A stretch of 55,398 nucleotides of DNA. It comes from Thermoplasmata archaeon. GTDB taxonomy: Archaea; Thermoplasmatota; Thermoplasmata; Thermoplasmatales; Thermoplasmataceae. The position numbers and the translations under genes were made by a program. Of this stretch, positions 26,035 through 35,828 are shown piece by piece. The stretch spans positions 1-55,398 of the forward strand of contig JAJZXP010000036.1 in the NCBI GenBank assembly GCA_021806345.1, written 5' to 3'. A model generated the notes under the pieces. It saw only the letters and a list, made by a program, of their open reading frames with translations, was not told the DNA's origin and made no database searches. Positions within the stretch are counted from its first letter, which is position 1. Every line of letters begins with the position of its first letter.

Positions 26035-28995
26035 ATGGACAAAAAGAAGGTTATAGTAGCTATATTTGTCTCATTGACCATGATCCTGACAGCTTTCGCT
26101 GTTTTCGGGGTCGGACCTATGGGACAGTTGGCACAATCGTCAAATGGTTTAAATTTAAATGGGCATGCGGCAAGCTCACAGAGTTCGCCTAGCTCAACCT
26201 CTTGGCAGATGCCGACTACAACAATGCACGAGCCAAATTATACAGGTGGAACATTCACGATGGGTATTAACTGCAATGTGAATACGTTAAACTACTTCCC
26301 AGCGAACACTTATTGTGATGTCTACGTGATAGACGAGATTTATGACGGAATGTACAGCAAACTTCCAACTGGTCAGGTAATACCATGGCTTGCAACCAAC
26401 TATTCAGTAAGCCATGTAACATCAAACAACCAAACGTTTGATATACTGACGAATTCAACACAAAACTATTCATACGTTTACACAGTAAATCTCAGACCAT
26501 ATGTACAGTGGACCGACTGGAGTGCAGCAAATGCTTCTCAAACATATACTTTTTCAAACACAACGCAATTCTACTGCGGAGGAGTACTTACATCCCACAC
26601 ATATAAGAGTTTCAACTCAACAACTATGAAGAAATACTATTTACAATCAGCTGACGTAGTTCTTTCATGGAGACTGCAGGGAGACTTTGGACTATGGCCA
26701 AGTGTAGTAAACGTGATACCTAACGGAAATCTTTCAGTGAAGATATTCGTTTCAAAACAAACCATGTTGTTCAATTCAAATGTTCTGACAAATGATATAC
26801 TGCCATACCACATATGGGTGCACCACGACTTCACGAGTCTTGGAGGACTATTCAACTGTACACCAGGAATATCGTCAGGTAACGGGTATTATGGCTGGAA
26901 TTTGGGATGGAACTCTGCAACTGGAGTTGCTCCTGGTCTGGTAGGAACGGGACCGTTCATGGTAACCAACAACTACGGATTACCAAGCGGTAAAGTCATA
27001 CCATCTAATTGTGAATCCCTGTACGTAAATCCGCATTATTTCGTTCAGTATGCAAATGCATCAAGCGGTCTAAGGCAGTACACACCAAAATTCTACGAAA
27101 TATACATGCCTTTCTATAGCTCAGAATCCGCATTGGTAGCCGCATATCAGAAGGGACAAATAGATACAACATCCTTATCTGTTCCTGCAAGCTTTGAACC
27201 GCAAATAACCTCAGCACCTGGATCAAACATATACCACAAACCATCCAGCGCTTACGGATTATTCAATCTAAACACAGCAGTAGCACCCCTAAACATAACA
27301 GCCTTCAGACAGGCACTTAACTACGCTACGCCGTACAGTTACATTGAGAATACTGTTGCCGGAGGATTAGGTATATCCTCTTCGTCGCCAATAAACCCGA
27401 CAAATCTGCTCTTCTACAATACAAGTGCTCTTAATTACAATTTCAACATGAAGAAAGCAGATTCTCTACTGGATAGCATACCTGGCATGGCAAACGTCTC
27501 GGGAACGCTGACATACCTTGGCACACCAGTTTGTATAAACATACAGACGACCGTAGGTTCAGTGGCGCCAACAAACATAGAAACAATCGACCAAACGCAG
27601 TTATACTGGAAAGAACTCGGTATCAAGAGTTCACTGCACGAGGAAGCTTTTACATCACTCATATCTAGTGTAGATAGCACAATAAGCAGTTTCAACCAAT
27701 CGTCTTATTCACGTACCACCAACAACAACTATCAGGCAGCTGTTTACGCTCTTTCAACCGGTGTCGGAGATATAGCGCTTAGCTGTCAGGATGCCCTTAA
27801 CCCAGCCTTTGGAGTTCCGCTTGACTCGTATGTGGGGCCATTCAGCAATATGACTGTCAATGGAAAGGATATGTCAGGATTACAAATCCAGTCATTATTC
27901 GATAATCTGACTACAAAGATGGTATCTACAAACAGTTTCTCCACTGCCTCAAAAATAGCAAAGAGATTGCAAGACCTGATGGTTCGTGAAGCGTTTATGA
28001 TAAACACTGGATATGGTATAGATCTTGTTCCAGAATTAAACAATTTCAAGAACTATTCACAAACCAACACAGAAGCAATGTATCTTTACTGGTACTGGCA
28101 ATTCTTTGGAATATCATTGAATCACCCCCCAAAGGTTCACTACAACTATTCGCTAACTGTATCAGCTAAACTTAACAATCAAGCAACACAGTATCAGGGA
28201 GACAGAGGAAGCATAACCTTTACAGTCACAAATAAAACTTCAACTGGAGCTTTTGTGCCAGTGCCCAAGGCAAATATATCAATCGGTATCTCTGCACTTT
28301 ACGGTGGTGTATTGAACATATCATCTAATTCAAATGTCACCAACAGTAAAGGACAGTACACCTGGAACTACACAATATTCAGCAAGTTGGGAGAACTGTT
28401 CGATGCAAGTGGTGTTGGAAACAACCTGGTTTACTTCTATTACGAAGAAGCAAACATTACGGCTATAGCAACTGCATATCATGCAAAACAAACTGGGCCA
28501 GGAAACGCCACGGCTACATTGTGGGTCATTAACCCGTCTCTCGATATATCCTGTTCTGTAAGCAGCAGTGTTCTAGCAGCAGGAAAATCGGGACAATTAG
28601 TCTTTCAGGTGACAGAGAATGGGACAGGAGTCAGCGGTGCTACAGTGACATTGAGTCCTGTAGACCTTGCAAACATAACCTACAGCTCCTCGGAGCTTAC
28701 CCTAACAACAAACAGCACAGGCTATGCTGTATTCAACTTTACTGTAAATTCAAACGTTACTGGTTTCTACAATGACACTGTAAATGTTTGCGCCAAGACT
28801 TCAAATGCCACTTTGGGAAATGCAACAACAACCGCAACAATTCCGTTGGAAAAGGCTCCTCCTAGCAGCAGCTCAAACATGCTTCTCTACGCAGAGATTG
28901 GAGGTGTAGTTGCCGCAGTGGTAGTTGTTGTAGGAGTAGGGCTGTATGTAGTAAGAAGACCCAAGGCTCCTTCGCCACCCAGTGGAGAACAGTAA
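26035..28995 (+). CDS. Peptide ABC transporter, membrane-anchored substrate-binding protein
   Basis: A 986-residue family-5 (DppA/OppA-like) extracellular solute-binding protein. An N-terminal hydrophobic segment (KKVIVAIFVSLTMILTAFAV) is a signal or anchor. The binding domain occupies about residues 50-690 (e.g. TFTMGINCNVNTLNYFP and LRPYVQWTDWSAANASQTYTF). Two Ig-like or carboxypeptidase-regulatory-like beta domains follow (about 700-940; SAKLNNQATQYQGDRGSITF and GTGVSGATVTLSPVDL). A C-terminal helix (YAEIGGVVAAVVVVVGVGLYV) and a basic tail anchor it in the membrane. Many Asn-x-Ser/Thr sites suggest N-glycosylation. The start at ATG 26035 is set by the TATA box. Permease and ATPase genes follow after an 880-bp gap. 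Confidence 0.9.
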   Translation: MDKKKVIVAIFVSLTMILTAFAVFGVGPMGQLAQSSNGLNLNGHAASSQSSPSSTSWQMPTTTMHEPNYTGGTFTMGINCNVNTLNYFPANTYCDVYVIDEIYDGMYSKLPTGQVIPWLATNYSVSHVTSNNQTFDILTNSTQNYSYVYTVNLRPYVQWTDWSAANASQTYTFSNTTQFYCGGVLTSHTYKSFNSTTMKKYYLQSADVVLSWRLQGDFGLWPSVVNVIPNGNLSVKIFVSKQTMLFNSNVLTNDILPYHIWVHHDFTSLGGLFNCTPGISSGNGYYGWNLGWNSATGVAPGLVGTGPFMVTNNYGLPSGKVIPSNCESLYVNPHYFVQYANASSGLRQYTPKFYEIYMPFYSSESALVAAYQKGQIDTTSLSVPASFEPQITSAPGSNIYHKPSSAYGLFNLNTAVAPLNITAFRQALNYATPYSYIENTVAGGLGISSSSPINPTNLLFYNTSALNYNFNMKKADSLLDSIPGMANVSGTLTYLGTPVCINIQTTVGSVAPTNIETIDQTQLYWKELGIKSSLHEEAFTSLISSVDSTISSFNQSSYSRTTNNNYQAAVYALSTGVGDIALSCQDALNPAFGVPLDSYVGPFSNMTVNGKDMSGLQIQSLFDNLTTKMVSTNSFSTASKIAKRLQDLMVREAFMINTGYGIDLVPELNNFKNYSQTNTEAMYLYWYWQFFGISLNHPPKVHYNYSLTVSAKLNNQATQYQGDRGSITFTVTNKTSTGAFVPVPKANISIGISALYGGVLNISSNSNVTNSKGQYTWNYTIFSKLGELFDASGVGNNLVYFYYEEANITAIATAYHAKQTGPGNATATLWVINPSLDISCSVSSSVLAAGKSGQLVFQVTENGTGVSGATVTLSPVDLANITYSSSELTLTTNSTGYAVFNFTVNSNVTGFYNDTVNVCAKTSNATLGNATTTATIPLEKAPPSSSSNMLLYAEIGGVVAAVVVVVGVGLYVVRRPKAPSPPSGEQ

Positions 28996-29004
28996 AATAT
29001 TCAA

Positions 29005-29050
29005 AACTTAACTTTTTATTTTAATCTTAAATTTTAATTTTTTTACATTT
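29005..29050 (+). terminator. T-rich terminator after the binding-protein gene
   Basis: Several runs of T (ACTTTTTATTTT, then TTTTAATTTTTTT) start about 10 bp after the stop codon at 28995. Archaeal termination commonly uses such oligo-T tracts without a hairpin. Confidence 0.4.
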
Positions 29051-29841
29051 TTATAATCTGAATTTTCTTTTTCAAATCGATGTTATTCAAACTAATCTAA
29101 TCAGATTCAGTTTATTCTTAACTAATGATAAGGCATATACGCTTATTCATGTAACTCATGTCCGCCTAAGTTGTAAATTTTGTAATCTGACATGAACGCA
29201 AATAAACTCTCTATAAAATCAATTTATTCACTGTTTTGATATTTTTTTTAAAATTTGGTTCCTATCGATTCTATGAATACGCGTGAACAAAACAAAAAAG
29301 AAGAGTCGATTTTTTGGAAATTAAATTACCTTACGGTAGAAAATCTATTCTTGTCTAATCAGAAATTTTGAGAGTATATTTATTTTCGAACGATACACTG
29401 AATTCGCTTCGAAGGTAAAGTGAATGGGAATACCACTTACCGATTAGTTGTGGATCATCATATTTTGATTTGAAAGACAAGGTCCTGTGTTTAGTGAAAG
29501 ATAACATATTTCAGTGAAAATATAAGCATCCATCCTTGAGCTTTTTATGGGTTAGATAAGGTCTCATAGAAATTTTTTCCCAGTGTTTATTCGTGTCACT
29601 TAAACTCTTACGATGTAGACAAAATTAAGGAAAGAATGTTTGCCTTTTGTATCGGTATTTATTTTTGATTCCAAATATGGGTACAATAGTTTCATTTTCT
29701 ATAATATTACTATCATGAAGTTCAAGTTCTGTGATGGCTCGGATCAACTTGTATAGCACGAAGTTTATCTCGGTAATCTGTTTTAGATTAGACATAACAT
29801 GATTCATTCTTTGAAGAATGCAAATGTTTCATTGAAAAAAG

Positions 29842-29849
29842 TTTTATAA
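29842..29849 (+). promoter_or_regulatory. TATA box of the permease operon
   Basis: TTTTATAA centred about 30 bp before the ATG at 29876. It gives the permease-ATPase genes their own promoter, separate from that of the binding protein. Confidence 0.55.
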
Positions 29850-29854
29850 CTAAG

Positions 29855-29872
29855 TTCTGATCATGTTCAGAA
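29855..29872 (+). promoter_or_regulatory. Operator-like dyad at the permease operon start site
   Basis: TTCTGA, six-base spacer, TCAGAA: a perfect 6-bp inverted repeat lying between the TATA box and the ATG, over the expected transcription start. A repressor binding here would block the promoter. No regulator gene was identified nearby. Confidence 0.4.
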
Positions 29873-29875
29873 TTT

Positions 29876-30868
29876 ATGAATATATACTTGCTTGTAAGAA
29901 AGGTGGTTCAGGCATTATCGTTGATTTTGATTATGACCCTCATCATTTTCATAGTGTTCAGGTTAATGCCAGGTAATCCAGGACTACTGTTGCTGAAAAG
30001 TGCAGAGAAAAATGGTGCAACAATATCACCTGCTAGAAAAGAAGCGATTTTATCCTCGTTAGGATTGCAGGATGGAAAGTTTTCTCTAATTGATTTTCAA
30101 ACATACCTTTATCAAATGTTCACATTTCACTGGGGAAAAGACTTTAACAACCCCGGTCAATACGTTTATAATGAAATTGCAGTTGCACTGCCATACACAT
30201 TGGTTTTGATAGTTTCAACTGCTTTAATTTCTTACGTGATAGGGGTACCACTGGGAATAACCGTAACCCGAATAAGAGGCGGTAAAAAGGAAGGAGCTAT
30301 TTTGACTGCAAGTTTAATTCTTAACTCTGTTCCATATTTTATCATAGGAGTAGTTATGTTTCTTTATTTTTCAGTATATTTTTCATGGTTTCCAATAAGA
30401 TCTGCTGTTCCCTTAACTTACATAACGCAACCATCACTTTCAACATTCCCTATCCTGCTTAAATCAATGGCCATGCCTTTCGTCTCTTTGCTGATTATTG
30501 AAGCAACTGGGCATATGATAACAATGAGGGCAAGTATGGTATCAACACTAGGAGAGGATCACATCCTCACAGCAAGAGCTAAAGGGGTTCAAGAAAAGAG
30601 TCTCTTGAGGAAACACGCTGCAAGGATAGCCATTATTCCGGTTACTACGCGTCTTGCATTACAGGTTTCATTTTTAATAAGCGGTTCGCTTATAGTAGCC
30701 ATCATTTTTGACTGGCCTGGAATGGGGCCTCTCTTGTATCATGGTGTATTAAATGAGGACTACCCATTAGATGAGGCATCTACGTTTGTAATTGGATTAC
30801 TGACAGTTCTGGCGTATTCAATGATAGACTATATCCACGCATGGCTGGATCCAAGGATTAAGGTTTAG
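29876..30868 (+). CDS. Peptide ABC transporter permease, DppB-like
   Basis: A 330-residue inner-membrane permease with about six helices: the first at residues 9-29 (QALSLILIMTLIIFIVFRL), then after a periplasm-type loop the transport domain beginning at about residue 100. FRLMPGNPG is the family N-terminal signature. The cytoplasmic coupling loop EDHILTARAKGVQEKSLLRKHAARI matches the EAA motif (EAA---G---------I-LP), here with Glu-Asp-His. It pairs with the DppC-like permease 24 bp downstream. Confidence 0.92.
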   Translation: MNIYLLVRKVVQALSLILIMTLIIFIVFRLMPGNPGLLLLKSAEKNGATISPARKEAILSSLGLQDGKFSLIDFQTYLYQMFTFHWGKDFNNPGQYVYNEIAVALPYTLVLIVSTALISYVIGVPLGITVTRIRGGKKEGAILTASLILNSVPYFIIGVVMFLYFSVYFSWFPIRSAVPLTYITQPSLSTFPILLKSMAMPFVSLLIIEATGHMITMRASMVSTLGEDHILTARAKGVQEKSLLRKHAARIAIIPVTTRLALQVSFLISGSLIVAIIFDWPGMGPLLYHGVLNEDYPLDEASTFVIGLLTVLAYSMIDYIHAWLDPRIKV

Positions 30869-30891
30869 GAATAAAAGTTAGAGGGTTTTGA

Positions 30892-33153
30892 ATGGAGAAA
30901 AAGGAAAATAATCATGAAAAAAAGAAGATAGTAGCTCCTGTTTACTGGAGGAGATTATACAAGCAGTTCAAAATATTTTATGCTAGTAAGTATGGAAGAA
31001 CCGGTTTTTACATTTTGCTTGCTTTTGCGGTCATCACTTTACTGACACCATTTGTGGTGTCTAACATGAGCTACAGCGCAATTGCGCCTGAAATTGACAC
31101 TCACGTGGCGTCAGAACTTATACAAACTGATATTTCAAATGTAAGTAAGGGGGGCATTAAAATATACGAGCCAATGGCATCAATGGTTGACTATACTGGA
31201 ACGGACGCCCTATACTTTGGCACTAATAATGGAATGCTATATTACTATAGTTTAGGCGGAACAAAAGCACTTCCTGAGAGTTCGTATGGAAATTTGCACA
31301 ATTTCCATCTTAAATCAGGAGTTACGATGGCTCCTCCAATAATGATATCTCTTATAAACTGCCAGCTGATTCAGGTAGGCAATGTACCCGGTCTATTTGA
31401 AAGAATAGTCATTTCCCAATTTTCAAACAAAAGCATTTCGATCGGATCAGTGACATTTGAGGATTCTTCTCAAACAATCCCAAATTACAAAGCCCTGGGC
31501 ACGATAACGTATAACGGAACATTGATTTCCAACATTGACACGAACTCAATAGCGTTCACAACATCACCTGAAAACGATATACCTGTAACAAATACCCTTG
31601 GAATAGGATATGCAGTGGATGGAATGCTGTACTTTGTAACGAACACAACATCAGGAAACTATCTTCACGTTTATCAGATTTACCCAACCTTACTCGAGTC
31701 TAAAATAAAGCTTAATATGAGTGATCCAAAAGCAATTTCTTTCTATGGATACCATTTTACGGGATCAGATTACACCAACAGTGCCAAATTACTAATCTCT
31801 AATAACACTACTATTTCAGCCTTTTCAGCCAATAATTACACGAAACTATGGACAACTCAAATAAATGGAACTCTCAACTCAAAGGTGGGACTTACGATTC
31901 CAACGGGCTACCAGATATCACCAAAGGCTTACGATAGTGCATATTTCATAATAAATGGCAACCAAATCCAGATCATTAACCTAAACAAAGGAGTGATCTA
32001 TCCATTTGCAAACGCCACGAATAATATAACTGAATTATCAGTAACTCCCGGTTTAAGTGGCCCTCCATCTTATGTTATAGCAAGCACTGCGACAAATCAA
32101 CAAGTATTTTCATATAATTCAACCGGAAAACTTAAAGTTACAGTTGAAGGCAACCCTGTGAATTCAGGACTGTTTATCACTCCATCAACATATGACCCAA
32201 CATCCGGTTCTTTAATTCTAGTTTCCCAAAGAGGGGCAATCCTTTCGTTTGCTCTGGGTGCCTCAACAGGAGGTTATCCACTGGATTGGAGTGCAGTTCT
32301 TTCTCCAACTCCCACTTTCACTTCAAAGGTTCTTTACTTTAAAGATATCAATACCGGGGGAGGAGAGATTGCAACCATAACAAATTCAAACTATCTTTAC
32401 ATTTATAATGCCACAGCAAAACAGTGTACTCCAATTCCTCCCATGGCAAATACTCCATCAGGAAACAGCTTCCCACTTGGTACAACCCAGTATGGGCATA
32501 ACGTCTGGAGTAGATTTATGGACAGTTTCTCGAACGACTGGATATTTGGTATTTCGATAGGCTTCTTCACTCTTATAATATCTCTATTAGTTGCTCTATA
32601 TGTGGGTTACAAGGGAGGATTGGGAGGTACTGTTTTAGAAACAGTATCTCTTTCCTTGTATCTTGTTCCAGGACTAGCACTTTTAATTGCCCTTGCTTCA
32701 GTACTGCCTGGAAATTCTAACTATATTGATATAATTCTCATAGTAAGTTTGATCGGATGGCCATTCTCAGCGTTCACGTTGATCGGGCTAGTGAAGAGCA
32801 TCAGATCAAGGGCATTCGTTGAGGCATCCAGACTATTTGGATCAAGGAGTTCGTCAATAATGAGAAGGCATATTTTACCAAATATAGGTCCGCTTTTAGT
32901 ATATCTTCTAGCCCTATCAATAGGGGCAGGAATTGGTTCAGTTTCAGGACTTCAGTTCTTGGGATTGGTACCGGTGAACACTGCAACATGGGGAGGGATG
33001 CTTAATGCAGCATTTACAGATTATTTCCAGGTTATACAGTCGCCGCAATGGATCTTTCCACCTGCAATAGCGTTGTCCATGTTCATATTCTCTTTAATAT
33101 TCATTTCAAGGGGAATGGACGAAGTTACAAATCCCAGGTTGAGGAGGAGATAA
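30892..33153 (+). CDS. Peptide ABC transporter permease, DppC-like, with large extracellular insert
   Basis: 753 residues against about 300 for ordinary DppC. The N-terminal helix (about residues 41-60, GFYILLAFAVITLLTPFVV) is followed by roughly 450-480 extracellular residues rich in beta strands and Asn-x-Ser/Thr sites. Recurring strands such as DALYFGTNNGMLYYYS look like beta-propeller (PQQ-like) blades. The canonical permease then resumes at FPLGTTQYGHNVWSRFMDS, which aligns with the HPFGTDxxGRDVxSR motif, followed by five helices and the coupling loop RSRAFVEASRLFGSRSS (EAA-like). So the insert sits between helix 1 and helix 2. It may contact the equally large binding protein. 1 bp separates it from the ATPase gene. 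Confidence 0.88.
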   Translation: MEKKENNHEKKKIVAPVYWRRLYKQFKIFYASKYGRTGFYILLAFAVITLLTPFVVSNMSYSAIAPEIDTHVASELIQTDISNVSKGGIKIYEPMASMVDYTGTDALYFGTNNGMLYYYSLGGTKALPESSYGNLHNFHLKSGVTMAPPIMISLINCQLIQVGNVPGLFERIVISQFSNKSISIGSVTFEDSSQTIPNYKALGTITYNGTLISNIDTNSIAFTTSPENDIPVTNTLGIGYAVDGMLYFVTNTTSGNYLHVYQIYPTLLESKIKLNMSDPKAISFYGYHFTGSDYTNSAKLLISNNTTISAFSANNYTKLWTTQINGTLNSKVGLTIPTGYQISPKAYDSAYFIINGNQIQIINLNKGVIYPFANATNNITELSVTPGLSGPPSYVIASTATNQQVFSYNSTGKLKVTVEGNPVNSGLFITPSTYDPTSGSLILVSQRGAILSFALGASTGGYPLDWSAVLSPTPTFTSKVLYFKDINTGGGEIATITNSNYLYIYNATAKQCTPIPPMANTPSGNSFPLGTTQYGHNVWSRFMDSFSNDWIFGISIGFFTLIISLLVALYVGYKGGLGGTVLETVSLSLYLVPGLALLIALASVLPGNSNYIDIILIVSLIGWPFSAFTLIGLVKSIRSRAFVEASRLFGSRSSSIMRRHILPNIGPLLVYLLALSIGAGIGSVSGLQFLGLVPVNTATWGGMLNAAFTDYFQVIQSPQWIFPPAIALSMFIFSLIFISRGMDEVTNPRLRRR

Positions 33154-33154
33154 A

Positions 33155-35821
33155 ATGCAGATAGAAGAAAAAAATATGCAAGACCCAGTGAGTGGGAAGG
33201 AAGTACTGGTAAAGTTTGAGGATTTTAGTGTTCTTTTTAAAACACTGGATGGAATGGTTCAAGCGTTGGATTCAATCAACTTGGATCTCTCAGAAGGGGA
33301 AATACTTGGGATTATTGGAGAAAGCGGATCAGGGAAATCCACAACAGCACTTTCTCTTCTTAGCCTTCTCTCAGATAACGCTAGGACCAAAGGAATTATC
33401 AAATACCTAGACAGTGACATAGTCAACTCTACAGACAGCACAACTGAAGCTAAAATAAGTAAAAGAAAGCTTAGAAAAGCAAGAAAAAATCTTGATCAAA
33501 GACTGATGGAAATTAGATGGAAAGAAATTTCCATGATATTCCAGGGAGCAATGAACGCATTCAATCCAGTCCACACAATTAAGCACCAGATAATGGAAGT
33601 CTTCGAGATTCATAACATTTTCATTAAGAAAGTCGAAAAAAATGGAGAGGTAAGTTATGTTGAAGATTTGGAATTAATAAACAACATGGATGATCTCATC
33701 GATGAAGGGAATTTAAGATACAAAGCATTTCAACTGGCAACTGAGAGAGTCAATGATCCTGAGGCAGCTGAATTTAAGGCAATGCAGAACAAATTATACC
33801 ATGATTTAAAGGATGAAATGAGGAATAAAATTTCCACAATGTCAGATAAGGAAAAGAAAAGAACGATAATTCAGAACAGGATTGAGACCAGCTGCAGAAA
33901 AGCCGGATTTAACATAAAATTTCTTGACTCATACCCTCATGAGTTGAGCGGGGGAATGAAACAAAGGGCAATCATCGCGATGGCGCTTGCACTAAATCCA
34001 AAGGTTGTAATTGCCGATGAGCCAACTACCGGTCTGGACGTAATAACACAGGCGAAGATTATAAAGGAATTAAAGGATCTCAAGGACAGAAAAGTAATAA
34101 AGTCAATGATTGTCATTTCTCACGATGTTGGAGTCGTCTCCCAACTGGCAAATTATGTCGCAGTTATGTATGCCGGAAGAATAATGGAGTACGGAGAACC
34201 AAAAGATATTTTTGTCAATCCTAAAAATCCATACACTTATGCACTGATGCGCAGCTATCCATCCATTGACAGTACCAAAAAGAGAATTCATGGAATACCC
34301 GGTTCTGTTCCTGATCTTCTCAATCCACCCAAAGGATGTTTCTTTGCGTCAAGATGTTTTATGGCGGAAAAAATCTGTTTTGAAGAAAGACCCGAGTTGA
34401 AGGTTTTAAGCTCCAACCACAAGTCTCTCTGTCATTTCGATAATATATCCGTAGAGAAGTACGAAAATTCTCAAATATTTAAAAGTGAACTTAAACAGGA
34501 TACAGATTCCAATGCACAGCCATTGCTACTTGAATCCAAAGAATTAAGTAAATTCTACACGGTTCATTCAACGCTAACTACAAATCTTTTTGGAGGCGCT
34601 AACAAGCCAATAGTTCACGCAGTAGATGGAGTCGATATTCAGGTAAGAAAGGGAACAATAATAGGTGTTGTTGGTGAAAGTGGTTCAGGTAAGACAACGC
34701 TTGGAAAATTGCTGGTCAATGCACTTGAGCCAACAAAGGGCTCCCTACGGTTTGTATTTGAAAAGGATGAAGATGAACCAAAGGATATTAAGGACATAGA
34801 ATCCAGTCATGAACCAAGCCAATTCGGTGCGCACAGCCCAGAGGAAGAAAACTCAATGCTGGAAGAGGGTTTTGAGGAAATAGATATTATCAAGTTAAGC
34901 AAACTGAGTTCCAAATATAGTCAATACAGGAAGGAGGCTCAACTGATTTTTCAAGATCCTTACGATTCAATCAATCCGAAGATGTCTATATTCGATATTG
35001 TTTCTGAGCCTCTGCTTGTGCAGAAGAAGGACATCCTATCAAGGAGAGCAAGAGACAGGCTGGCAGAAGAAATGGAAAGTCCAGACAAGGAGAAAATAGC
35101 CGAAGAAATAGAGAAAGAAAACGAGGGTAAGGATCCTTTATACGAACTAGAAAAGGAAATTGAGAGGTTAGATACTGACGAGTTTGATCTCGAAAGGGAA
35201 GTTGTAGCAGCTCTCGAGACAGCAAATCTCAAACCCGCTCAACATTACTTGGAGAGATACCCCCACGAGCTATCAGGAGGAGAAAGGCAGAGGGTTTCAA
35301 TTGCAAGGGCAATTACACTTAATCCATCCTTCTTGGTTGCAGACGAACCAATATCCATGCTTGATGTATCCATCAGGGCAAATGTTATGAATCTACTGAT
35401 AAAGTTGAAAGAGGAGAAGGAAATCAGCGTTCTGTATATTTCTCACGATATAGCCTCAGCAAGATATGTTTCAGACTTCATAGTGGTCATGTACCTGGGA
35501 CAGATAGTTGAGTTCGGAAGATCAGAAGATATTATCAAATCGCCCCTTCATCCATATACTAAAGCATTGATATCCGCAGTACCCAGTATAGATCCAAGTT
35601 GGGTAAACAAGAATCTAGGAATAGTAGGTGAAATTGGAAGCGCGATCAATCCAAAACCTGGATGTAGATTTTATGGAAGATGTATTTTCCATAAGGATAT
35701 CTGCAAAGAGGAAGACCCCCAGTACAAACAATATGATGACAGATACTACAAATGCCATTTTGCCCAGGAGGAGTTAGTAGTTGAAAATAGCATGCTGGAG
35801 TTGGAAAGTGTAGAGGAATAA
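33155..35821 (+). CDS. Fused peptide ABC transporter ATPase (DppD-DppF)
   Basis: 888 residues with two complete nucleotide-binding domains in one chain. Domain 1: Walker A GESGSGKSTTALSLL, signature LSGGMKQRAIIAMAL, Walker B VVIADEPTTGLDV. Domain 2: GESGSGKTTLGKLL, LSGGERQRVSIARAI, FLVADEPISMLDV. Each ends in the oligopeptide-type C-terminal Cys motif (CFFASRCFMAEKICFEE and CRFYGRCIFHKDICKEE), which in relatives can bind an Fe-S cluster. Each domain carries an extra charged helical insert between the Q-loop and the signature (about residues 160-240 and 625-690), and domain 2 an acidic insert near 540. It powers the two permeases. Confidence 0.93.
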   Translation: MQIEEKNMQDPVSGKEVLVKFEDFSVLFKTLDGMVQALDSINLDLSEGEILGIIGESGSGKSTTALSLLSLLSDNARTKGIIKYLDSDIVNSTDSTTEAKISKRKLRKARKNLDQRLMEIRWKEISMIFQGAMNAFNPVHTIKHQIMEVFEIHNIFIKKVEKNGEVSYVEDLELINNMDDLIDEGNLRYKAFQLATERVNDPEAAEFKAMQNKLYHDLKDEMRNKISTMSDKEKKRTIIQNRIETSCRKAGFNIKFLDSYPHELSGGMKQRAIIAMALALNPKVVIADEPTTGLDVITQAKIIKELKDLKDRKVIKSMIVISHDVGVVSQLANYVAVMYAGRIMEYGEPKDIFVNPKNPYTYALMRSYPSIDSTKKRIHGIPGSVPDLLNPPKGCFFASRCFMAEKICFEERPELKVLSSNHKSLCHFDNISVEKYENSQIFKSELKQDTDSNAQPLLLESKELSKFYTVHSTLTTNLFGGANKPIVHAVDGVDIQVRKGTIIGVVGESGSGKTTLGKLLVNALEPTKGSLRFVFEKDEDEPKDIKDIESSHEPSQFGAHSPEEENSMLEEGFEEIDIIKLSKLSSKYSQYRKEAQLIFQDPYDSINPKMSIFDIVSEPLLVQKKDILSRRARDRLAEEMESPDKEKIAEEIEKENEGKDPLYELEKEIERLDTDEFDLEREVVAALETANLKPAQHYLERYPHELSGGERQRVSIARAITLNPSFLVADEPISMLDVSIRANVMNLLIKLKEEKEISVLYISHDIASARYVSDFIVVMYLGQIVEFGRSEDIIKSPLHPYTKALISAVPSIDPSWVNKNLGIVGEIGSAINPKPGCRFYGRCIFHKDICKEEDPQYKQYDDRYYKCHFAQEELVVENSMLELESVEE

Positions 35822-35828
35822 GAACAAG

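Larger units (their letters stand above)
28996..29875. other. 880-bp intergenic region between binding-protein and permease genes
   Basis: Very AT-rich. The first 60 bp after the binding-protein stop are T-rich runs that could terminate transcription. A 60-codon minus-strand frame at 29625-29807 has no recognisable family and is not called. The last 35 bp hold a TATA box and an operator-like dyad. No RNA gene or repeat array was seen. Confidence 0.5.

Noticed and set aside
29625..29807. 60-codon minus-strand frame in the 880-bp intergenic region
   Set aside because: No recognisable family and low-complexity AT-rich sequence. A gene cannot be supported.
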